Source of the DNA: Prochlorococcus sp. AG-412-I05
GTDB taxonomy: Bacteria > Cyanobacteriota > Cyanobacteriia > PCC-6307 > Cyanobiaceae
Direction: 5' to 3'
Assembly: GCA_003214855.1 (NCBI GenBank)
Contig: QCLC01000010.1
Coordinates: 1-46,515, forward strand
Length of the DNA: 46,515 bases
Shown: positions 39,990 through 46,515 of the stretch, piece by piece
Numbering within the stretch: position 1 is the first letter of the stretch
Layout: every line of letters begins with the position of its first letter
Notes under the pieces: generated by a model
What the model was told of the DNA's origin: nothing
Seen by the model: only the letters and a program-made list of their open reading frames with translations
Database searches by the model: none
Program-made: the position numbers and the translations under genes

Positions 39990-40825
39990 GGATGAGCTCG
40001 TTCACTTGCTCTTTTAGCTCAGGGGAGCTGGCAAGAGGATTGCTTTTGACAAATTTTTTGCATCAATGATTCTAGACAATCAACGAGCAAGACGATTGCA
40101 TCAATTCAATTTCATGCAAAAAAGCAGATGTTTAAGCAGGTCGCAAGAGAATCTAGAGTCTTAGATTGATAAATTCTTTTTCTCATTTTGAAATGATATT
40201 CACCAGAGCCTTGGCTTGTAATTAAGCATTGGCCAATGATTCACTGATGGGTGAAAAATTATAATGGATTCGTAATCAATGACTGATTTTGGCATTCTTT
40301 TACTTAACAGGTAAGCCAATCCTGCAAAACAACGTAGGTTTTTTCTCCAAGCGGAAGAAAATTTAGCGACCCTTATGCCGATCGATAATCAAGCCAGTAT
40401 CCTTCAAGAGCTGGAGATGAAAACAAGCGCGTGATTGTTCAAGCTGTCACTGATTAATCAGAGCACACACTATTTTTCAGGCCAGGGAAGTTACTTGATT
40501 ATTTGCATGACAATAGGATCTGGAAGCATTTTGATCAGATTTCTGGCACTTGCTTTAGCAGCGCTTCGCATGAGAATCAAGTGGAAGACTATTCGCCAAG
40601 ATTTTGAACTCACAAGGGTAATTAGGTTAGCCTGATGCTCAACGTGATTCAGTCGCTGCCTGTGGGTTGTAAGTAGTTTTTAAGGTTGCTTTGGGTGCTC
40701 ATATCATTACATGATTAGCAGCTATCACTGGGCACAAGTTCTCAACCTGATCCATCCAAGATCATGAAAAATTCTGCAAAAGATTTCCATTGCTGCAGAA
40801 TCAGTCACATGCACAGTTGAGCTAG
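39990..40825. other. Intergenic between zur and the permease operon
   Basis: About 835 bases without a supported gene. It should hold the divergent promoters of zur and of the permease operon. I looked for a 7-1-7 Zur palindrome upstream of 40826 and found none convincing. A 66-codon plus-strand frame at 40435 (hydrophobic middle) has no recognisable family. Confidence 0.4.
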
Positions 40826-41782
40826 ATGGATAGGCTCGCCACAGCCTGGGCGATATTTCAGGGCCTTCTGCTTGAAGCGATTCCCTTCCTGTTGCTGGGT
40901 GTCACTATTGCTGGCCTGGCCCGCTGGCTTGTACCCCAGGGTGCCTGGATCGGACGTCTCCCCCGGCATCCACTGCTAGCGCCTATCACGGGTGCCTTAA
41001 TGGGTTTTGCCCTACCTGCTTGTGAATGCGGCAATGTTCCTGTCGCCCGCCGTTTATTGGCCAGCGGTGCTCCTCTGGGCACAGCCTTCGGCTTTTTGTT
41101 TGCAGCGCCAGTCTTGAATCCGATTGTTCTCGCCAGCACCTGGGCCGCGTTCCCTGATCAGTCTTGGTTGCTGATTGCTAGACCACTGGGAGCCTTTCTC
41201 ATCGCTCTGTTACTCAGTGCTCTTTTGGTGCAGCTACCAGAAGGGCAACTGATTGAATCGTCCTTATTGGCAGAACGGCGGCTTAGCCAACCCTTGAGCA
41301 GCATCGGCCTCTTAGAAAGAGGCGTTGGACAGATCGGATCCCAGATATCAGCTCCAGACCCAAGCAGGATTGAGCGACCTCAACTCAGTGAGGTGCTCGA
41401 ACAAAGCAGCAGGGAATTTCTTGATCTGCTTGCTCTGCTCGTGCTCGGTTGTGTGATCGCATCTCTTGTGCAGAGCTGGCTGCCACGCAGTTGGCTCTTG
41501 GCGGTAGGCAGCGCGCCGACACTCTCGATTGTGGCGTTAATGCTGCTGGCCATTGTGGTTTCGGTGTGCTCAAGCGTGGATGCCTTTCTGGCCCTTGGCT
41601 TCGCTGCCCAGGTGACACCTGGAGCCCTGCTGGCGTTCCTGTTACTGGGTCCGGTTGTGGATCTGAAACTTGCAGGTCTGTTCACGGTGTTGCTCAGGCC
41701 AAAAGCAATTGGCATCACAGCAATCGTGGCCTGTCTAGGCGTGTTGCTCATCGGCCAGTGGGTCAATTTATGGCAACTTTGA
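40826..41782 (+). CDS. YraQ/ArsP-type (DUF318) permease
   Basis: 318 residues with about eight to nine hydrophobic segments. Signature PACECGNVPVARRLLASGAP near 65-84, with FAAPVLNPIVLASTW after it, is diagnostic of the YraQ permease family. These are inner-membrane permeases whose substrates are mostly unproven; ArsP exports organoarsenicals. Such permeases often pair with a TIGR03943-type subunit, as here (next gene, 13-base gap). Sitting between a Zur-like regulator and znu genes suggests metal or metal-chelate transport, which is inference. Confidence 0.88.
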   Translation: MDRLATAWAIFQGLLLEAIPFLLLGVTIAGLARWLVPQGAWIGRLPRHPLLAPITGALMGFALPACECGNVPVARRLLASGAPLGTAFGFLFAAPVLNPIVLASTWAAFPDQSWLLIARPLGAFLIALLLSALLVQLPEGQLIESSLLAERRLSQPLSSIGLLERGVGQIGSQISAPDPSRIERPQLSEVLEQSSREFLDLLALLVLGCVIASLVQSWLPRSWLLAVGSAPTLSIVALMLLAIVVSVCSSVDAFLALGFAAQVTPGALLAFLLLGPVVDLKLAGLFTVLLRPKAIGITAIVACLGVLLIGQWVNLWQL

Positions 41783-41795
41783 ACAGGAGAAAACG

Positions 41796-42449
41796 ATGAT
41801 GCGTGCGCTGCTTCTGCAGCTGTGGGGATGGATGGTGGTCTGGAGTGTTCATTCAGGCCGCCTTGATCTCCTTCTCGCTGGTGGCTTCCACAAACTTGTC
41901 AGTGCTTCAGGAGTGGCGCTGCTGATTGCGGGGGTGATGGTGGGGCTGAAAAGCCGCAAGCGGAAAGAATCAGTCTCATGGCCCTGGCTGGCCAGTGCTG
42001 GGATGGCAGTCCTTGTGTTAGTCGTGCCCCCGCAACCTTCCTTCAGCGACCTGGCAGCCTCGCGCCCGCAAGGCCTACTTGAACCGCCGGATCTTGCTTT
42101 CGTGCTGCCGCCTCAACAGCGCACCCTTACGGACTGGGTCAGGCTATTGCGTAGCCAGCCTGACCCTGATCTGGTGGATGGCAATCCTGTCAACATCAGT
42201 GGATTTGTGCTCAAGAGAGGCGATCAGCCAGCCCAGATTGCACGCCTTACGGTGCGCTGCTGTCTGGCGGATGCCACCCCTGCAGGTTTACCGGTGTCCT
42301 GGCCATTGGACGCTAAACCCAAGGTCAATCAGTGGCTCAAGATCGAAGGGCAGATGAAGGTGGAAACACGTCAGGGCCAGAGAGTCGCCGTTGTGGTTCC
42401 CGAGACAATCACCCCGATTCAAAGGCCGAAACGACCGTTGGAACCATGA
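41796..42449 (+). CDS. TIGR03943-type putative permease subunit
   Basis: 217 residues. Two or three N-terminal hydrophobic segments (LLLAGGFHKLVSASGVALLI, WPWLASAGMAVLVLVV) lead to a soluble C-terminal domain with LTVRCCLADATPAGLPV and WLKIEGQMKV, the CC-xxDA signature of the family. It is the usual partner of YraQ-like permeases (the YcgQ/YcgR arrangement). The preceding permease stop is 13 bases upstream, and its own stop overlaps the next ATG (ATGA at 42446-42449), so all three genes are one operon. Confidence 0.85.
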   Translation: MMRALLLQLWGWMVVWSVHSGRLDLLLAGGFHKLVSASGVALLIAGVMVGLKSRKRKESVSWPWLASAGMAVLVLVVPPQPSFSDLAASRPQGLLEPPDLAFVLPPQQRTLTDWVRLLRSQPDPDLVDGNPVNISGFVLKRGDQPAQIARLTVRCCLADATPAGLPVSWPLDAKPKVNQWLKIEGQMKVETRQGQRVAVVVPETITPIQRPKRPLEP

Positions 42450-43768
42450 AGCAAAAGATGTGGTTGCTGCTCACAAGCTGCGCGGCTCTGGTGCTGGGCC
42501 AACAGCAACTGTTGCTGCGCCGTCCACCCCGATTGCTGTCACGCACGCCACAGCCTTTGCAGTCAGGTAGTGCTGCCCTTGACCTTCGCTTCAGTCGGCC
42601 GATGCACCTCGAGAGCGTGGCGGCGGATAGTCAACTGCAACCTGACTTACCTCACCGTTGGCAGGGGGAGAACAATCTGCTTCGTTTGTTGATTGATGCC
42701 AATCAGAGAATCAAGGCTTCAATTCAGTTGAAGGTTGCTGGACAGGATCATCGAGCCCAAGCTCTACCCCCCCAGCAGTGGTGGTGGGATCCGAGACCCT
42801 GGCTGTTAGTGAATCGCCAGGTGGATGGCGGAGACCAATTGCAAGTCCATAACCGCGATGGGCGTTGGATACCCCTGAGCCCCACGTTGAATGAGATCAA
42901 AAGCGTTGTTCCCCTTGGCAATGGCAAGGGAGCTGCCTTGATCGAAAAGGATCAGGACTGGAAGCAGCGAGTCTTTGTGCTGCCTTTGTTACCACGCAAT
43001 ATCACGGCTCATCGCGATCAGCTCGCCGCTCCACAGGCAGGGAAATTGATGCCATTAGTGCCAGGGCAATATCTTTTTGCTGATCTCAGCAGCAACCTGA
43101 ACGGTGACCTGCTTGCGCAAACAGGAGGATTCTCTCCAGGCAGTGGACGCACTGAACTGATCAAAGCGGATGGCCAGAGAAGAACCCTTGAGATCAAAGC
43201 TTCCGGTCCGATCCAGCTGCTGCCGGCCGGTGGTGGAGCGGTTGTGCCCACCTTCAACGGGCTGACACTGCGTCCACTGATTGAAAATGATCAGACCCCC
43301 CAACTCCTCCCTGGGGCAAGGGATCTTGGAGATTTCTGCCAAGCCACGGGAAGGGCAGTACTCATCCGCCATTGGCCGGACTATCGCCGTTCAATCGAGT
43401 TGGTGATTCCAGGATTGCCTCCTAGGCAGCTCTGGCTTGGCGAAGAGTCAGTGCTGGCCTTGAGCTGTGATAACAGGGGCGAACGTGTTTGGGCGGTTCT
43501 TGGTCGCAGGCAGGATCGCCGCATCAAACATGAGCTGGTTCTACTGGATGGCGACGGCTTGGTACTGGGCCGCCGCCAACTCGCACCATGGCTTTTGAAG
43601 TCAGGTTCAAGGCTGCAGTTTGACCCTGTTGGCGAACAGTTGTTGATGACCGTCACCAAGCCAGGATTGGATGCAGGCCGAGCGGCTCTGATGGAAGCCA
43701 CCACGCTTGAATGGCTCAAGATATTGCCAATACGAATTAAGGAGGCACTGTGGTTGTCCGCAGGCTGA
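42446..43768 (+). CDS. Predicted periplasmic beta-rich protein of the metal-uptake operon
   Basis: 440 residues from the ATG that overlaps the preceding stop; the frame is open further upstream but that part lies inside the previous gene. A hydrophobic leader (MKQKMWLLLTSCAALVLG) suggests export or membrane anchoring. Residues ~45-105 resemble an SbsA/Ig-like domain (LDLRFSRPMHLESVAADSQL). The rest alternates short strands with Gly/Arg turns, like a beta-propeller. Its tight coupling to the permease pair suggests an accessory or binding role in the same transport process. I do not know a named family. Confidence 0.7.
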   Translation: MKQKMWLLLTSCAALVLGQQQLLLRRPPRLLSRTPQPLQSGSAALDLRFSRPMHLESVAADSQLQPDLPHRWQGENNLLRLLIDANQRIKASIQLKVAGQDHRAQALPPQQWWWDPRPWLLVNRQVDGGDQLQVHNRDGRWIPLSPTLNEIKSVVPLGNGKGAALIEKDQDWKQRVFVLPLLPRNITAHRDQLAAPQAGKLMPLVPGQYLFADLSSNLNGDLLAQTGGFSPGSGRTELIKADGQRRTLEIKASGPIQLLPAGGGAVVPTFNGLTLRPLIENDQTPQLLPGARDLGDFCQATGRAVLIRHWPDYRRSIELVIPGLPPRQLWLGEESVLALSCDNRGERVWAVLGRRQDRRIKHELVLLDGDGLVLGRRQLAPWLLKSGSRLQFDPVGEQLLMTVTKPGLDAGRAALMEATTLEWLKILPIRIKEALWLSAG

Positions 43769-43783
43769 TCTATCGCTGTTGGC

Positions 43784-44833
43784 TTAGAAGCTGAATGTGA
43801 CGCCGGTGCCGACATGGTGTTGCCAGCCTTCACCCCAGCCTGAGCCTCCTTCTGAACTGTAGGTGGGCTGCCAGTGGGCGAACAGAATAGTGTTGTTGCC
43901 CACTGGATATGCAACTTCTAGTTCGCCTGCGAAATCGGTGCGCTGTTCGAGTCCGGAGTAGCTGCCCGGTACGTAGAAGCGTGGTCCAGCGTTGAGGCTG
44001 ATGTTCAACAGGTCGACATTGAAACCGACTCCAAGACGGGGATCGGTGTAGTTGCCCATCCATGTGCCATCCGATTCCCATCCCTGCCGATGCTCGATAG
44101 AGAGATAAACGCCATCGATCAGGTCTTCGAGGCGATCGCCGAGAGCAAAATTGACATCTCCATCACCCAGTGCCCAAACCACTTTCGCTCCTAGTTCATT
44201 CTTCAGACCCTTAATGTCTTCGCCTTGATCCTGGGTGACGTAGTAGGGATTCCAGGAGACCGAGAGGCTCAGCCGATCGTTAGGGGCATAGCGCGCCTGT
44301 AGGAAACCGCGGACATCGGAGCGTTTGTAGTCGGTGTCATGGGACCCATGGCCAGCATGGTCGTCATGGCCAGCATGGTCATCGTCGTCATGGTCGTCGT
44401 CATGGTCGTCATGCTCATCGCCATGTTCATCACCATGGTCGTCGTCATGTTCATCGCCATGCTCGTCATGCTCATCGACATGAACCTTGCCGTAAAAGTG
44501 TTCCGCTTCACCCCACACCAGGGCTGGACCAATGGCGGCTTCAATCGCGAAGCTACCGTTATTGCCAAGACCCCACTCCATCACTACGCCAAACAAACCA
44601 TCGATGGCGTAGTGCTCAGGGCTGCCCTCGAGGTTGGTTTCGAACCCTCCATGACCTTCGATGCTGAGAACGGGTGATGTACGAAATTCACCTGCCTCTA
44701 GCGCTTCTGCGCCACCGCCGCCATGGTTGCCACCTGCAACGCTGGGGCGGCAGAGGCTGGCATCAAGCGTTGCTGGAGCAAGTAGGAGCGCTAGAAGTAA
44801 AAACTTGGGCCGATTGAAGAGACGATGAGACAT
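43784..44833 (-). CDS. Outer-membrane barrel with a His/Asp-rich metal-binding loop
   Basis: 349 residues from the ATG at 44833, which gives a good signal peptide (MSHRLFNRPKFLLLALLLAP). Residues ~118-166 are almost entirely His, Asp and Glu with Gly, a classic zinc/nickel/copper-binding loop. The rest is made of amphipathic strands (FLQARYAPNDRLSLSVSWNP, LDLLNISLNAGPRFYVPGSY-like) and ends in GTGVTFSF with a terminal Phe, as in outer-membrane beta-barrels. It is convergent with the permease operon and 53 bases downstream of znuA on the same strand. A zinc-binding outer-membrane protein is the simplest reading. Confidence 0.8.
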   Translation of the reverse strand: MSHRLFNRPKFLLLALLLAPATLDASLCRPSVAGGNHGGGGAEALEAGEFRTSPVLSIEGHGGFETNLEGSPEHYAIDGLFGVVMEWGLGNNGSFAIEAAIGPALVWGEAEHFYGKVHVDEHDEHGDEHDDDHGDEHGDEHDDHDDDHDDDDHAGHDDHAGHGSHDTDYKRSDVRGFLQARYAPNDRLSLSVSWNPYYVTQDQGEDIKGLKNELGAKVVWALGDGDVNFALGDRLEDLIDGVYLSIEHRQGWESDGTWMGNYTDPRLGVGFNVDLLNISLNAGPRFYVPGSYSGLEQRTDFAGELEVAYPVGNNTILFAHWQPTYSSEGGSGWGEGWQHHVGTGVTFSF

Positions 44834-44886
44834 TGGTTTGTGTAGGAATGAATTGAAAGGGATCCAACAAAGGTGAAATTGATTGT

Positions 44887-45816
44887 TCAACGAATCGCGG
44901 ACCAACGCGCCATCAGTTCATCGGCAGCGGCCTGATCACACTGGCCTCCTTGGCCTTGGACCACAGTGCAAATGTTTAGCGTTGCCGTGCCAACTGTGGA
45001 GCGATCGGGAGCGAGGCCATCGGCGAACAGAGGGGCGCCATTCACAGGCAGACCAGTGCTGCGGCTGATGCGGCGCAGGGTCTTGCTGACAGGCAAAGAT
45101 TCAGGAAAAAGGGTTTGGGCGCCGGAGCCTTGCACTTCAGCTTTGATCGATCGAAGGCTAGAGGGGCGCAAAACGCCTCCGGTGGTAAAGGAATCGAGCA
45201 TGGTGATTTGTCGTAGCCCATATCGATTCGTGAGGTAGCTATAAGCTTTATGTTCACTCACGAGAACGCGTTGATTCTCAGGAATCGTGGCGAACTGGTT
45301 GCCTCCCCAATCACCAACGCGATTGAGGACGTTGATCGCTTCTGCCGCCCGAGCAGTCAATGCAGCCTGTTGCCTTGCAGGCAGGATAGGAGCGAGACGC
45401 TCAGCAATAACGGCCACCATCGCGGCCGAGTTGGCGGGATCGTGCCAGACATGGGGGTCTAAGTCCTCATTAATGGGTATTGCTTTCTCCGCCACAGCAA
45501 CCACCTTGGCTGAGTTGCTGATTTTGTTTGCACTTGGGGTGAGGTTGTAGCCGTTGTGCAATACCAAACTCGCACTGCTCAGAGCTTGTCGGTCGCTGGG
45601 TTTGAGCCGGTAGTTGTGGGGATCGCTACCCGGTTGAATCAGGCAAACCACCTTTGCATCTGAGGCCACAAGCGTGCGAGTGAGATCACAGAGCACACCA
45701 TCAATGGCGACCACGGTTGGCTGACTTGCCTGTGCAGCAATTGGAGTGGCTGAGACTGTGGCTAGAACAACCAGAGCACTTATGGATGAAGGTGTGATAC
45801 GGCGAGCTGAAGGCAA
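44887..45816 (-). CDS. znuA: ZnuA, zinc-binding periplasmic protein of an ABC importer
   Basis: 309 residues with a signal peptide (SALVVLATVSATPIAAQA). Metal ligands of the cluster A-I family are in place: His67 in GSDPHNYRL, His122 in DLDPHVWHD and His189 in VSEHKAYSYL. DSFTTGG and an SLPVSKTL segment follow. It lacks the long His/Asp loop that ZnuA proteins usually carry between the first two ligands; the neighbouring outer-membrane protein has such a loop instead. It is divergent from znuC, with a Zur-box-like palindrome between them. Manganese (MntC) or zinc cannot be told apart by motif alone; context favours zinc. Confidence 0.9.
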   Translation of the reverse strand: MPSARRITPSSISALVVLATVSATPIAAQASQPTVVAIDGVLCDLTRTLVASDAKVVCLIQPGSDPHNYRLKPSDRQALSSASLVLHNGYNLTPSANKISNSAKVVAVAEKAIPINEDLDPHVWHDPANSAAMVAVIAERLAPILPARQQAALTARAAEAINVLNRVGDWGGNQFATIPENQRVLVSEHKAYSYLTNRYGLRQITMLDSFTTGGVLRPSSLRSIKAEVQGSGAQTLFPESLPVSKTLRRISRSTGLPVNGAPLFADGLAPDRSTVGTATLNICTVVQGQGGQCDQAAADELMARWSAIR

Positions 45817-45828
45817 GACGTTCTAAAA

Positions 45829-45843
45829 TGAGAATGATTCCCA
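45829..45843. promoter_or_regulatory. Zur-box-like palindrome between znuA and znuC
   Basis: TGAGAAT-G-ATTCCCA, a 7-1-7 inverted repeat with six of seven pairs matching. It is close to the cyanobacterial Zur consensus. It sits 13 bases from the znuA start and 6 bases before the first possible znuC ATG, overlapping a TAAAAT that could be a -10. One site could control both genes. Confidence 0.65.
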
Positions 45844-45848
45844 TTTTT

Positions 45849-46515
45849 ATGGCCAGGCTGGGTTCTGTGAGTTCTCTTGTTTCAGTTCCAAGACAGGACC
45901 ACGGACTTCATCCGTTGGGTGTTGGCATTGCCTCGGCGATGCCGAGCCTTAGCGTGCGAGGAGTCTCCTATGACTACGACAACTGCCCTGCCCTTAAGAG
46001 TGTTGATCTTGACCTTCACCCTGGGACGCTCACAGCCCTTGTCGGTCCGAATGGTGCTGGTAAATCCACCCTGCTTCATTTGATTCAGGGTCGCCTTAGA
46101 GCGAATCAGGGCACGGTTGAAAGCAACGGCAGTATTGCTTTGATGCCACAACGGGCGTCGATCGACTGGTCGTTTCCGATCACGGTGACGCAGATGGTGG
46201 AGTTGGGAAGACTGCGTATGCGCAATCGAGAGCAGCAGCTTTCTGCGCAGCAGTTACTCAATCAGGTTGGGTTGAATGGCCTCGCTGCTCGACGGCTCGA
46301 CCGGCTGTCAGGAGGCCAGCAGCAGCGGGTGCTGCTGGCACGTGCACTGATGCAGCAGACCAGCATCTTGTTGCTCGATGAACCTTGCAGCGCCATCGAC
46401 CCGCCGACGCGTAAACACTTGCTCACAGTGATGCGTCAGCAAGCAGAGTCGGGTCAAACCCTACTCGTGAGTAGCCATGACTGGGGTAGTGCCCTCGACA
46501 GTTATGACCGAGTAG
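45849..46515 (+). CDS. znuC: ZnuC, ATPase of the zinc ABC importer (cut by window end)
   Basis: The frame from ATG 45849 runs past the window end (222 residues seen). It has Walker A GPNGAGKST, Q-loop LMPQRASIDW, signature LSGGQQQRVLLARAL, Walker B ILLLDEP and H-loop SSHDW, all intact. The start is uncertain: ATG 45939 (MPSLSVRGVSYDYDN) fits the usual family N-terminus better, and 45849 would add 30 residues and place the start almost on the Zur box. The membrane subunit (znuB) presumably follows outside the window. Confidence 0.9.
   Translation, partial: MARLGSVSSLVSVPRQDHGLHPLGVGIASAMPSLSVRGVSYDYDNCPALKSVDLDLHPGTLTALVGPNGAGKSTLLHLIQGRLRANQGTVESNGSIALMPQRASIDWSFPITVTQMVELGRLRMRNREQQLSAQQLLNQVGLNGLAARRLDRLSGGQQQRVLLARALMQQTSILLLDEPCSAIDPPTRKHLLTVMRQQAESGQTLLVSSHDWGSALDSYDRV

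Noticed and set aside
40435-40635. 66-codon plus-strand frame with a hydrophobic centre
   Set aside because: Composition alone is not enough; no motif and no neighbour with a related role.
40680-40825. Zur box upstream of the permease operon
   Set aside because: The best candidate (TGATTAGCAGCTATCA) pairs only at its outer four bases, which is too weak to call.
44339-44677. Plus-strand Met/Val-rich hydrophobic frame
   Set aside because: It is the antisense of the His/Asp-rich loop of the outer-membrane protein, where GAT/CAT codons read as Met/Val/Ile in reverse.

Overview
The window looks like chromosomal DNA of a marine picocyanobacterium. The best fit is a low-light Prochlorococcus of the MIT9313/MIT9303 kind or a close marine Synechococcus. 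I infer this from the gene content (paired pyrG-queE, a group 2 sigma factor, speE-speB, a compact zinc-uptake locus) and from a moderate-GC core interrupted by AT-rich stretches full of decayed gene fragments. The species was not established by any search.

Layout. (1) 1-301: edge of a Y1 (HUH) transposase of the REP-associated type. (2) 363-4074: a two-gene RiPP-modification cassette on the minus strand, made of an E1-like/YcaO cyclodehydratase fusion and a SagB-type FMN dehydrogenase. No convincing precursor peptide lies nearby. (3) 4515-13893: a mostly minus-strand housekeeping block read speE-speB, then gcvT-aspS-sigma factor-dps-pyrG-queE, with one small plus-strand Cys-rich gene at 11769. 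(4) 13894-23083: an AT-rich variable region between two decayed copies of the speE/arfB divergent junction. It carries small secreted Cys-rich proteins, a 1059-residue Het-C-like protein, and fragments of gatB, arfB and speE. (5) 23084-25442: intact arfB, a tiny membrane ORF, mazG and a DUF2227-like membrane protein. (6) 25499-38420: a tRNA-Val(TAC) gene with a 12.8 kb integrated island. A 49-bp exact copy of the tRNA 3' half marks the far end. The island holds remnants of phage or satellite replication and packaging genes (family A DNA polymerase, small terminase-like protein, a probable DUF3987 helicase/primase tail). Its cargo is an 8.6 kb gene for a 2871-residue repeat protein with a C-terminal RTX domain, flanked by ~120-bp direct repeats. 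(7) 39055-46515: an A-type Fe-S carrier-like protein and a metal-uptake locus: Fur/Zur regulator, a YraQ-type permease with its TIGR03943-type partner, a predicted periplasmic protein, a His/Asp-rich outer-membrane protein, ZnuA, and ZnuC cut by the window end. A Zur-box-like palindrome lies between znuA and znuC.

How the parts work together. The housekeeping block supplies polyamines, one-carbon/glycine metabolism, Asp-tRNA, CTP, queuosine precursor, stress protection and a sigma factor. The zinc locus appears to be a full uptake path from outer membrane to cytoplasm. Two variable regions sit at recognisable hot spots, the speE/arfB junction and tRNA-Val, and both carry large predicted surface or exported proteins, which suggests cell-surface diversification. 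The best candidates for something little described are the orphan azoline-forming RiPP cassette, the tRNA-Val satellite-like island with its giant repeat protein, and the extended zinc locus.
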